From NCBI GenBank assembly GCA_964528575.1, contig CAZGTQ010000260.1, forward strand, positions 1 through 25,476: a DNA stretch of 25,476 nucleotides. The letters are read 5' to 3'. Below are positions 8,187 through 16,648 of this stretch, in pieces. This stretch comes from CAZGTQ01 sp964528575 (GTDB lineage Bacteria > Planctomycetota > UBA1135 > GCA-002686595). The translations under genes and the position numbers were made by a program. Each line of letters begins with the position of its first letter. The stretch's first letter is position 1. The notes beneath the pieces are model-generated. The model searched no databases. It worked only from the letters and a program-made list of their open reading frames with translations, and was not told the DNA's origin.

Positions 8187-8942
8187 CTACTCCGCCTTCC
8201 TCGCGCCGCCCACCGCGAGGTTGTTCGCGCCGCCCTGGGCGACGAGGTTCGAGGCGCGGCGCAGCGACTCGAACGTCCCGGCGTCGGTCCACCAACCCTC
8301 GAGGATCTCGTACGTCATCGAGCCGTCGCGGATGTACCAGTTGTTGACGTCGGTGATCTCGAGCTCGCCGCGGTCGGAGGGCTCCAGCGTCTCGATCACG
8401 TCGAACACGCGGTTGTCGTACATGTAGATGCCGATCACCGCGAGGTTCGTCTTCGGGTCCTTCGGCTTCTCGACGATCTCGACGACCTTGTCCCCGCGCA
8501 GCTCGGCGACGCCGAAGCGCTGCGGGTCCTCGACCTCCTTGAGCATGATCTTCGCCCCCGACTTCTGCTCGCGGAAGTTGCTCACCGCCTTGGCGATGTT
8601 CGTCTCGATGATGTTGTCGCCGAGCATCACGCAGATCGAGTCGCCCGCGGCCCAGTGCGCCGCGAGACCGAGCGCCTCGGCGATGCCGCCCTCGCCCTTC
8701 TGGTACGTGTAGTTCAGGTGCTTGAGCCCGAAGTCCGCACCGTTGCCGAGCAGGCTGAGGAAGTCGCCCGACTTCTTGCCCCCCGTGACGATCATGATGT
8801 CGTCGATCCCCGCGTTGACGAGCGTCTCGATCGGGTAGTAGATCATCGGCTTGTCGAACACGGGCAGGAGGTGCTTGTTCGTGATCTTGGTCAGCGGGTG
8901 GAGCCGCGTACCGAGACCGCCGGCGAGGATGACTCCCTTCAT
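8187..8942 (-). CDS. rfbA: Glucose-1-phosphate thymidylyltransferase (short RmlA type)
   Basis: This 251-aa nucleotidyltransferase joins dTTP and glucose-1-phosphate to give dTDP-glucose, the first step of the rhamnose pathway. The N-terminus has the signature GGLGTRLHPLT (8-18), KHLLPVFDKPMIYYP (23-37), and LGDN at 107-110 with the metal-binding Asp109. It lacks the C-terminal extension of the roughly 290-aa enterobacterial enzymes and matches the shorter RmlA form found in many phyla. The ATG at 8942 starts exactly at MKGVILAGG. The open frame further upstream has no RmlA-like sequence. The leader from the previous stop codon (9034-9032) is 89 nt and carries 13-bp tandem repeats running up to and into the start codon. 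There is no obvious Shine-Dalgarno. rfbD follows after 6 nt. Confidence 0.95.
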   Translation of the reverse strand: MKGVILAGGLGTRLHPLTKITNKHLLPVFDKPMIYYPIETLVNAGIDDIMIVTGGKKSGDFLSLLGNGADFGLKHLNYTYQKGEGGIAEALGLAAHWAAGDSICVMLGDNIIETNIAKAVSNFREQKSGAKIMLKEVEDPQRFGVAELRGDKVVEIVEKPKDPKTNLAVIGIYMYDNRVFDVIETLEPSDRGELEITDVNNWYIRDGSMTYEILEGWWTDAGTFESLRRASNLVAQGGANNLAVGGARKAE

Positions 8943-9000
8943 GGTGCGTCGAGATGGTGCGTCGAGATGGTGCCTGGAGCGGTGCGTCGAGCGTCTGGAG
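8941..9000 (-). repeat. 13-bp tandem repeat in the rfbA leader
   Basis: On the plus strand the unit ATGGTGCGTCGAG occurs at 8941-8953 and 8954-8966 exactly. A diverged copy, ATGGTGCCTGGAG, is at 8967-8979, and a shorter copy, CGGTGCGTCGAG, is at 8980-8991. On the coding strand the unit ends in CACCAT, and the last copy supplies the AT of the rfbA ATG. The array occupies the place where a ribosome binding site would be expected. It may be neutral slippage or may influence translation or transcription of rfbABD. Confidence 0.8.
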
Positions 9001-9031
9001 GCTGTCGGGAGCGACGAACGAGCCGGACAAT

Positions 9032-9991
9032 CTATCCGTTGACCGGGACGCGCGCCCGGTACCACTCGACGAACTTGCGCAGCCCTTCGCGGACCGGCGT
9101 CGAGGGCGCGTAGCCGAGCCGCTCGCGCGCCTTGGACACGTCCGCGTACGTCACCGGGACGTCCCCCGGCTGGAACGGGCGCCGGTCGATGACGGGCTCG
9201 CGGTCGCAGGCCTCGCCGACCAGGCGGACGAGCTCGTCGAGCGAGGTCGTCTCCGACTCGCCGAGATTGAAGATCTCGTAGCCCTCGCAACGATCGAGCG
9301 CGCGCACGCAGCCGTCGACGATGTCGTCGACGTACGTGTAGTCGCGCCGGCTCGAGCCGTCTCCGAAGAACGGGATCGGCTCGCCGGCGAGCGCGGCCCG
9401 CACGAACTTGTGGATCGCCATCTCCGGGCGCTGCCGGGGCCCGTAGACCGTGAAGAAGCGCAGGCAGGTCGTCGGGATGCCGTACAGGTGGTGGTGCGTG
9501 TAGCAGTGCAGCTCACCCGCGCGCTTGGTCGCGGCGTACGGCGACACGGGGTGGTGGATGTCGTCCGCCTCGCCGAAGGGCACCTTCGCGTTCGCTCCGT
9601 AGACGCTCGACGACGACGCGAAGACGAAGCGCGTGCCCTCGCGGCGGCGCACCTCCTCGAGCAGGATCAGCGTGCCGCGCACGTTGACGTCGGCGTAGTG
9701 CAGCGGGTCGGCGAGCGAGGGCCGCACGCCCGCCATCGCGGCGAGGTGCACGACCGCGTCGAGCTCGCCCTCGGCGAACAAGCGGCCCATCCCCTCGATG
9801 TCGCGGATGTCGCCCTCGACGATGCGCCCGCCCGCGGCGCGGACCGCTTCGGCGTTCTCGCGCTTGATCGCCGGGTCGTAGAAGTCGTTGAAATTGTCGA
9901 GCACCGTGACGTCGTCCCCGCGCGCGAGGAGACGCTCCGACAGGTGCGAGCCGATGAAGCCGGCGCCGCCGGTGACCAGGACCTTCGCCAT
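9032..9991 (-). CDS. NAD-dependent nucleotide-sugar epimerase, probably UDP-glucuronate 4-epimerase
   Basis: This 319-aa extended SDR protein has GGAGFIGSH (8-16), the catalytic Ser region ASSSSVYG (125-132) and YAATK (152-156, Tyr152/Lys156). The segment LDNFNDFYDPAIKREN (31-46), right after the second Rossmann strand, is characteristic of UDP-glucuronate/galacturonate 4-epimerases (CapI type) rather than GalE. FGDGSSRRDYTYVDDIV is the usual substrate-side loop. The probable reaction is UDP-glucuronate to UDP-galacturonate, providing uronic acid for the exopolysaccharide. The same UDP-glucuronate pool would feed the decarboxylase at 11846-12811. The ATG at 9991 is 2 nt after the glmS stop codon (TAG-CG-ATG), so translation is probably coupled. 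UDP-glucose dehydrogenase, needed to make the substrate, is not in the window. A UDP-glucose 4-epimerase remains possible. Confidence 0.85.
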   Translation of the reverse strand: MAKVLVTGGAGFIGSHLSERLLARGDDVTVLDNFNDFYDPAIKRENAEAVRAAGGRIVEGDIRDIEGMGRLFAEGELDAVVHLAAMAGVRPSLADPLHYADVNVRGTLILLEEVRRREGTRFVFASSSSVYGANAKVPFGEADDIHHPVSPYAATKRAGELHCYTHHHLYGIPTTCLRFFTVYGPRQRPEMAIHKFVRAALAGEPIPFFGDGSSRRDYTYVDDIVDGCVRALDRCEGYEIFNLGESETTSLDELVRLVGEACDREPVIDRRPFQPGDVPVTYADVSKARERLGYAPSTPVREGLRKFVEWYRARVPVNG

Positions 9992-9993
9992 CG

Positions 9994-11844
<1,851 letters not shown>

Positions 11845-11845
11845 C

Positions 11846-12811
11846 TCAGCTCGCCTCTCCGGCGCTCTTGCTCGGCACGGCGCTCTCGAAGTAGGCGAGC
11901 GTGCGCCGCAGCCCTTCGTCGAGGTCGATCTTCGGCGTCCAGCCGAGCAGCGCCTTCGCCTTGGCGATGTCCGGCTGGCGCACCTTGGGATCGTCGACCG
12001 GCAGGTCGCGGAACACGATGTCCGAGCTCGAGCCCGTCAGCTCGACGACCTTGCGCGCGAACTCGAGGATCGTCATCTCGTACGGGTTGCCGATGTTCAC
12101 CGGCAGGTGCTCCTCGGACTCGAGCAGCCGCCAGATGCCCTCGACGAGGTCGTCGACGTAGCAGAACGAGCGTGTCTGGGAGCCGTCGCCGAACACGGTG
12201 ATCGGCTCGCCCGCCAGCGCCTGCGACATGAACGCCGGCAGCGCGCGCCCGTCGTTGAGCCGCATGCGCGGCCCGTACGTGTTGAAGATGCGCACGATGC
12301 GCGTGTCGACCCCGTGCACGCGGTGGTACGCCATCGTCATCGCCTCGGCGAAGCGCTTGGCCTCGTCGTACACGCCGCGCGGACCGACCGGGTTGACGTT
12401 GCCCCAGTAGTCCTCGCGCTGCGGGTGCACGAGCGGGTCGCCGTAGCACTCCGAGGTCGACGCGAGCACGAAGCGCGCGCCCTTCGCGTGCGCCAGCCCG
12501 AGCGCCTTGTGCGTGCCGAGCGAGCCGACCTTGAGCGTCTGGATCGGCAGCTCGAGGTAGTCGATCGGGCTCGCCGGCGACGCGAAGTGCATCACGACGT
12601 CGACGCGCCCCGGCACGTGGATGTACTCGGTGACGTCCTGGTGGCAGAAGCGGAACTCGGGCCGCCCGAAGAGTCCCTCGATGTTGCGCAGGTCGCCGGT
12701 GACGAGGTTGTCCATGCAGATCACGTCGAAGCCTTCGGCCAGGAAGCGATCGCACAGGTGACTGCCGAGGAAACCGGCTCCGCCCGTGATCAGGGCGCGG
12801 GGTCTGGACAT
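11846..12811 (-). CDS. UDP-glucuronate decarboxylase (UDP-xylose synthase)
   Basis: The 321-aa SDR protein has GGAGFLGSHLCDRFL (10-24), MDNLVTGDLRNIE (33-45), FASPASPIDYLELPIQTLKVG (76-96), STSECYGDP (118-126) and RGVYDEAKR (145-153, catalytic Tyr148 and Lys152). These strings, with the Thr-Ser-Glu triad and PRMRLNDGRALPAF, are the hallmark of UDP-xylose synthases and separate them from dehydratases and epimerases. Reaction: UDP-glucuronate to UDP-xylose plus CO2, with bound NAD. It opens the nucleotide-sugar part of the locus; glmS follows one base after its stop codon. A 61-nt gap separates it from the upstream lipoprotein gene. That gap holds the palindrome GCGCCGGCGC but no convincing promoter. 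Confidence 0.94.
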   Translation of the reverse strand: MSRPRALITGGAGFLGSHLCDRFLAEGFDVICMDNLVTGDLRNIEGLFGRPEFRFCHQDVTEYIHVPGRVDVVMHFASPASPIDYLELPIQTLKVGSLGTHKALGLAHAKGARFVLASTSECYGDPLVHPQREDYWGNVNPVGPRGVYDEAKRFAEAMTMAYHRVHGVDTRIVRIFNTYGPRMRLNDGRALPAFMSQALAGEPITVFGDGSQTRSFCYVDDLVEGIWRLLESEEHLPVNIGNPYEMTILEFARKVVELTGSSSDIVFRDLPVDDPKVRQPDIAKAKALLGWTPKIDLDEGLRRTLAYFESAVPSKSAGEAS

Positions 12812-12872
12812 CGGTGGTGGATCTCGTTCGTTGATCTGGGCGCCGGCGCGGCGTCGTTCTCGGTCTCGTGGG

Positions 12873-13850
12873 TCAGCGGTCCGATCCGGAGCCTGCGCCG
12901 CCGACGCCGATCGAAACGGCCTTGTCGGCAGAAACGCCGATTTCCTCGAGAGCCCCGGCGAGGGGCGGAGCGCCGGTCGGCGGGTCGAGCTCGAGGAACG
13001 TGACCTCCGCGCCCGGCTCGAGGCGCACGCCCACGCCCAGCGCGCGGACCGCGGTGCCGCCTGCGGCCTGGAGCCGGATGCCGCCGGGCACGCGCTCGGC
13101 CTGGACCTCGTCGCGCGCCGTGACCTCGAAACTCCCCGCGTCCAGCCGCACGGGCGGGGCGACGCGGATCGGCGCGGAGCCGTCGTCGAGGATCGGCACG
13201 TCGAGCACCTCGCCCGGCGAGACGAGCAGCTCCTCGTCGCGGAAGGCGACGCGGAACAGGGCCGTGGACTGGTTCTCGAGCCGGACCGTGTCGCGGTCGG
13301 GGCTCGACAGCTTGATCGGGCCGGCGACGAGGCCCGGCTCGACCTCGGCGACGAGCTCGCAGCCTCCGGGCAGCCGCACGCGGTCGTGCTCGGTGAGCCG
13401 CAGGCGCGCGCTGCCGAGCTGAAGGAACGTCACGAGCGGCTCGTCGCGCGTCGGCTCCCCCGCCGCCGCGATGCAGTCGTCGAACAGGATCACGATCGTC
13501 GGCGAGCCCGGCCAGATCAGCTCCGCGCGGCCGCCGGTGCCGGTGGCGATGCTCGCGCCGGCGCTGAGCCGGATGCGCTTGGCGTGCGCGCGCAGCGGGA
13601 AGTACCCGTTCGTGCCGGCGCGCCGCACCTGGACCGGGCTGCCGTGGCGGATCGCCTCGACCTCCGTCGGGCCCGGCTCGAACGCAGCCGCCTCGCCCGG
13701 CGGCAGCGGGTCGACGAGCGCGGGCATCGGGCCGGGGACCGCCTGCACGCGGCAGGCGCTCAGGGTGGCGAGCGCCACGAGCGCGACGACGTGCGCGCGG
13801 GCGTCGCGCGAGGCGGGGGCCGTGAAGCGAACGGTCGGGCGGGGGGGCAT
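12873..13850 (-). CDS. Predicted lipoprotein with FecR-like region, function unknown
   Basis: The 325-aa protein is not one I can name. The N-terminus has a basic start, a hydrophobic run (about 20-30) and LSAC, a good lipobox with Cys33, so it is probably membrane anchored. Residues about 60-110 (VEAIRHGSPVQVRRAG, KRIRLSAGASIATGTGGRAELIWP) have the pattern of FecR-type domains: a modified baseline value followed by a GxxxxTGxxGRAEL strand. The rest is predicted beta-rich with several repeats of an LxPGxxVEV-like strand (LPGGCELVAEVEPG, VSPGEVLDVPI, LEPGAEVTFLEL). The ATG at 13850 lies 3 nt after the accC stop codon, so it is translated with accBC, although it has no obvious link to fatty-acid synthesis. 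It precedes the polysaccharide genes. It might sense or scaffold something at the envelope, but that is speculation. Confidence 0.75.
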   Translation of the reverse strand: MPPRPTVRFTAPASRDARAHVVALVALATLSACRVQAVPGPMPALVDPLPPGEAAAFEPGPTEVEAIRHGSPVQVRRAGTNGYFPLRAHAKRIRLSAGASIATGTGGRAELIWPGSPTIVILFDDCIAAAGEPTRDEPLVTFLQLGSARLRLTEHDRVRLPGGCELVAEVEPGLVAGPIKLSSPDRDTVRLENQSTALFRVAFRDEELLVSPGEVLDVPILDDGSAPIRVAPPVRLDAGSFEVTARDEVQAERVPGGIRLQAAGGTAVRALGVGVRLEPGAEVTFLELDPPTGAPPLAGALEEIGVSADKAVSIGVGGAGSGSDR

Positions 13851-13853
13851 GGG

Positions 13854-15233
13854 CTACCGCGCGGGCTCACGGGCCGGCAGCGGCTTGCGCTGGGCGCCGA
13901 AGTAGCGCTCGACGAACCCGGTGTCGTGCCCGCCCGCGCGGAAGTCGGAGTGATTCAGGATACGGCGCAGGAGGGGGATCGTCGTCTTCGGGCCGGTGAT
14001 AACGAATTCGTCCAGGGCGCGGATCATCGTCGTGATCGCCTCGGGGCGGGTGTTCCGCTGCGCCAGGAGCTTGCCGATCATCGAGTCGTAGTACGGCGGG
14101 ATCCGGTAGCCGGAGTAGACGTGGCTGTCGACCCGCACGCCCGGACCGCCGGGCGGGACCCACATCTCGACCGTTCCCGGGCAGGGCTGGAAGTCGCGCT
14201 CGGGATCCTCGGCGTTGATGCGGCACTCGATCACGTGCCCGCGCATCTGCACGTCCTCTTGGCGCATGCCGAGCGACTCGCCCGACGCGATCTTGAGCTG
14301 CATCTGGATCAGGTCGATGCCGGTCACCATCTCGGTGACCGTGTGCTCGACCTGGATGCGCGCGTTGACCTCGATGAAGAAGAACGCGCCGCTCTTGTCG
14401 AGCAGGAACTCGACCGTCCCCGCGCCGTGGTAGCCCGCCGCCCGAGCGATCGCGATCGCCGCGGCGCCCATCCGCTCGCGCAGCTCGGGCGTCACCGACG
14501 GCGAGGGCGACTCCTCGATCAGCTTCTGGTGGCGCCGCTGCACCGAGCAGTCGCGCTCGCCCAGGTGGATCAAGTTCCCGTCGCGGTCGCCGAGGATCTG
14601 GATCTCGACGTGCCGCGGGTTCTCGACGAACTTCTCGAGGTACACCGTCGCGTCGCCGAACGCGTTCTGCGCCTCGGAGCGCGCGGCGTGGAAGCCGTTG
14701 ATCAGGCTCGGGTCGTTGCTCGCGACGCGCATGCCGCGCCCGCCGCCGCCCGCCGACGCCTTGATCATCACCGGGTAGCCGATCTCGTGCGCCACCTCGA
14801 GGGCCCGCGCCTCGTTCGCGACCGGCCCGTCCGAGCCCGGCACGACGGGCACGCCCGCGCGCTGGGCCATCTCGCGCGCGTTCGACTTGTTGCCGACCGC
14901 CGCGATCGTCTCGGGATCGGGGCCGACGAACTGGATGTTGCACGAGCGGCACACCTCGGCGAAGTGCGCGTTCTCGGACAGGAAGCCGTAGCCGGGCACG
15001 ATCGCCTCGACGTCGGCGATCTCGGCGGCGGAGATGATCGAGGGGATGTCGAGGTACGACTTCGCGCCGGGCGGCGGGCCGATGCAGATCGTCTCGTCCG
15101 CCTGACGCAGGTAGATCGCGTCCGCGTCCGCCTCGGAGTACACGGCGACGGTCTCGATGCCGAGCTCGCGGCACGCGCGGATGATGCGCTGCGCGATCTC
15201 GCCCCGGTTCGCGACGAGGACTCGCCGGAACAT
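13854..15233 (-). CDS. accC: Acetyl-CoA carboxylase, biotin carboxylase subunit
   Basis: The 459-aa ATP-grasp enzyme carboxylates the biotin carried on AccB using ATP and bicarbonate, the first half of malonyl-CoA formation. The N-terminal fold is FRRVLVANRGEIAQRIIRA (2-20). The glycine loop KASAGGGGRGMR is at 158-169. The lid and substrate residues are RHVEIQILGD, RDCSVQRRHQKLIEE and EVNARIQVEHTVTE, where the common form is EMNTRLQVEHPVTE, so this protein has Val, Ala, Ile and Thr variants while keeping the key Glu, Arg and His. The C-terminal domain is complete. The ATG at 15233 overlaps the accB stop codon as ATGA, the classical accBC arrangement. A predicted lipoprotein gene follows after 3 nt. 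The protein could in principle serve propionyl-CoA or pyruvate carboxylase, but the coupled accB makes the acetyl-CoA role most likely. Confidence 0.97.
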   Translation of the reverse strand: MFRRVLVANRGEIAQRIIRACRELGIETVAVYSEADADAIYLRQADETICIGPPPGAKSYLDIPSIISAAEIADVEAIVPGYGFLSENAHFAEVCRSCNIQFVGPDPETIAAVGNKSNAREMAQRAGVPVVPGSDGPVANEARALEVAHEIGYPVMIKASAGGGGRGMRVASNDPSLINGFHAARSEAQNAFGDATVYLEKFVENPRHVEIQILGDRDGNLIHLGERDCSVQRRHQKLIEESPSPSVTPELRERMGAAAIAIARAAGYHGAGTVEFLLDKSGAFFFIEVNARIQVEHTVTEMVTGIDLIQMQLKIASGESLGMRQEDVQMRGHVIECRINAEDPERDFQPCPGTVEMWVPPGGPGVRVDSHVYSGYRIPPYYDSMIGKLLAQRNTRPEAITTMIRALDEFVITGPKTTIPLLRRILNHSDFRAGGHDTGFVERYFGAQRKPLPAREPAR

Positions 15234-15721
15234 CAGCTCGTCTTGAGCAGGAACAGGGGTTGGCCGTACTCGACCGGCTCGCCGTTCTCGACGAGGATCT
15301 CGGCGATCGTGCCGCGCATCTCGGCCTTGATCTCGTTCATCACCTTCATCGCCTCGATGATGCAGAGCACGGTGTCCTCGCCGACCGACTGGCCGACCTC
15401 GACGAACGGCCCGGTCTCCGGCGAGGGCGAGCGGTAGAACGTGCCGACCATCGGCGAGACGAACGGCTTGGTCCCCGGCGCGGCAGCGGCGCTCCCGCCG
15501 CCGGGCGCCGGCGCGTACGGGTCGGCGTGAGCGGCCGGCATCGGTGCCGCGGCGGCCGGCCCGGCTCCTTGCATCACGTGCACGAGCGGCGCGCTCTGCG
15601 GCTGGCCGCTGTCGCGCCGCAGGTGGACCCGCAGACCGCTGGCCGTGTCGTCGATCTCGATCTCCGAGAGCTCGGCCCGCGTCATCATGCGGACGAGCTT
15701 CTGGATCAGTCTCAGGTCCAT
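15233..15721 (-). CDS. accB: Biotin carboxyl carrier protein of acetyl-CoA carboxylase
   Basis: The 162-aa protein has an N-terminal helical region (MDLRLIQKLVRMMTRAELSEIEI) that fits the AccB docking segment, then an Ala/Pro-rich linker (about 50-84) and the biotinyl domain (about 86-162). FVSPMVGTFYRSPSPE at 87-102 and IIEAMKVMNEI at 121-131 are visible, with Lys126 the biotinylation site. The chosen ATG at 15721 gives the family's standard N-terminus. The longer frame up to 15811 runs through a tandem repeat and has no AccB similarity. The stop codon overlaps the accC start. A 226-nt region (15722-15947) separates it from moaC and probably holds its promoter; apart from the tandem repeat I see no clear motif in it. 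Confidence 0.95.
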   Translation of the reverse strand: MDLRLIQKLVRMMTRAELSEIEIDDTASGLRVHLRRDSGQPQSAPLVHVMQGAGPAAAAPMPAAHADPYAPAPGGGSAAAAPGTKPFVSPMVGTFYRSPSPETGPFVEVGQSVGEDTVLCIIEAMKVMNEIKAEMRGTIAEILVENGEPVEYGQPLFLLKTS

Positions 15722-15740
15722 GCCGTGCTCGGTTTCGATG

Positions 15741-15766
15741 GCCGTGAGCCTCTGCCGTGAGCCTCT
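15741..15766 (-). repeat. 13-bp tandem duplication in the accB leader
   Basis: GCCGTGAGCCTCT occurs twice back to back (15741-15753 and 15754-15766), about 20 nt upstream of the accB ATG at 15721. The unit length is the same as in the rfbA leader array, but the sequence is different. On the coding strand each unit starts AGAGG, a weak Shine-Dalgarno-like string, though both lie too far from the ATG to serve as a normal site. Confidence 0.75.
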
Positions 15767-15947
15767 GGGGGAACGCCCGGACGGCGCGGACCGGGCCCGC
15801 GCGGGGCGCACAATCTAACGGCGGTGTCGGGCCGGATCGCGACTGTTCCGGCCGCGTCGAGCGCGAAATCGCCCCGTTTGGCCCCATCCGGGCGGAAATC
15901 GCGTCGAAAACGGCGCTGTTTCGCCCCAGAAGCCGCCTCAGCGGCCC

Positions 15948-16490
15948 TCAGCGGTCGTCGGAAGACTGGTGGCCCGGCGCGCGCCAGGTGCCGGAACGCC
16001 CGCCCGACTTCTCCAGCAGCTCGACCGCCTCGATCCGGATCCCGTGGTCGAGCGCCTTGGTCATGTCGTAGACGACCAGCGCCGCGACGGACGCGCCGGT
16101 CAGCGCCTCCATCTCGACCCCGGTGCGGCCCTCGCAGCTCGCGCGGCAGCGGACCTCGAGCACGTCCTCTTCGACGCGCTCGAAGACGATCTCGACGTGA
16201 TCGAGGCCGAGCGGGTGGCACAGCGGGATCAGCTCCCCCGTGCGCTTCGCCGCGAGGATGCCGCCGGCCCGCGCGACCTCCTCGATCGGCCCCTTCGGCC
16301 CTCCGTCGGCGAGGATCGGCCCGAGGAGCCCCGCCGGGAAGCGCACGCGGGCACGGGCGAGAGCGCTGCGGCGCGTCGCCGGCTTGGATCCGACGTCGAC
16401 CATGCGCGCTTGGGCGCGATCGGGCGACGCTCCGGAGCCCGACGGGACGACGTGCGAGAGCTCGCGCTCGTTCGGAAAGCGTTTCGACAC
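15948..16490 (-). CDS. moaC: Cyclic pyranopterin monophosphate synthase (molybdenum cofactor)
   Basis: The 180-aa enzyme converts the MoaA product (3',8-cyclo-7,8-dihydro-GTP) to cyclic pyranopterin monophosphate in molybdopterin synthesis. Motifs are LSHV...ARMVDVGSK (11-36), KRTGELIPLCHPL (82-94), GRTGVEMEALTGAS (121-134) and YDMTKALDHG (141-150). The catalytic lysines Lys82 and Lys145 are present. GTG at 16490 is preferred because it places the start a few residues before the LSH strand, as in other MoaC proteins. GTG at 16577 would add 29 residues with no family match and would lie inside an inverted repeat. The C-terminal tail after about 163 is a short extension (SGGRSGTWRAP). No other mo-cofactor gene is nearby. 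It diverges from the S41 protease gene and is the first gene of the long leftward run. Confidence 0.9.
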   Translation of the reverse strand: MSKRFPNERELSHVVPSGSGASPDRAQARMVDVGSKPATRRSALARARVRFPAGLLGPILADGGPKGPIEEVARAGGILAAKRTGELIPLCHPLGLDHVEIVFERVEEDVLEVRCRASCEGRTGVEMEALTGASVAALVVYDMTKALDHGIRIEAVELLEKSGGRSGTWRAPGHQSSDDR

Positions 16491-16557
16491 GGGAATGGGG
16501 CGCTGGAAACCTGCATGACGGCGGCCTTCGACGTAGCGTCGTCGCGCCGATCCCGTA

Positions 16558-16585
16558 CTAGGATCCAGACCGACCACGATCCTAG
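16558..16585. promoter_or_regulatory. Perfect 8-bp inverted repeat in the divergent moaC / S41 protease intergenic region
   Basis: CTAGGATC (16558-16565) and GATCCTAG (16578-16585) are exact reverse complements with a 12-nt spacer. Each arm contains TAGGAT reading toward one of the divergent genes, which matches 4 of 6 positions of a -10 hexamer, so the site could be a dyad operator or a pair of back-to-back promoter elements. I see no good -35 boxes at standard spacing. CTAG is otherwise rare in sequence of this composition. Confidence 0.45.
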
Positions 16586-16648
16586 CCGAAGGCGCGTGGG
16601 GGCTCCATCGGGCCCTCGTCCCGCCCCGCCATCGAAGGAGACCGCTCC

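Noticed and set aside
6208..9030. Apparent 940-codon minus-strand fusion across rfbA, rfbD and rfbB
   Set aside because: Only the last 341 codons are RfbB. The preceding part is the wrong frame of rfbA and rfbD, and the GTG at 7233 with GTGA overlap is the natural start.
13854..15887. Apparent 677-codon form of AccC
   Set aside because: Codons before 15233 are a shadow frame of accB. The ATG at 15233 overlaps the accB stop codon and gives the standard biotin carboxylase N-terminus.
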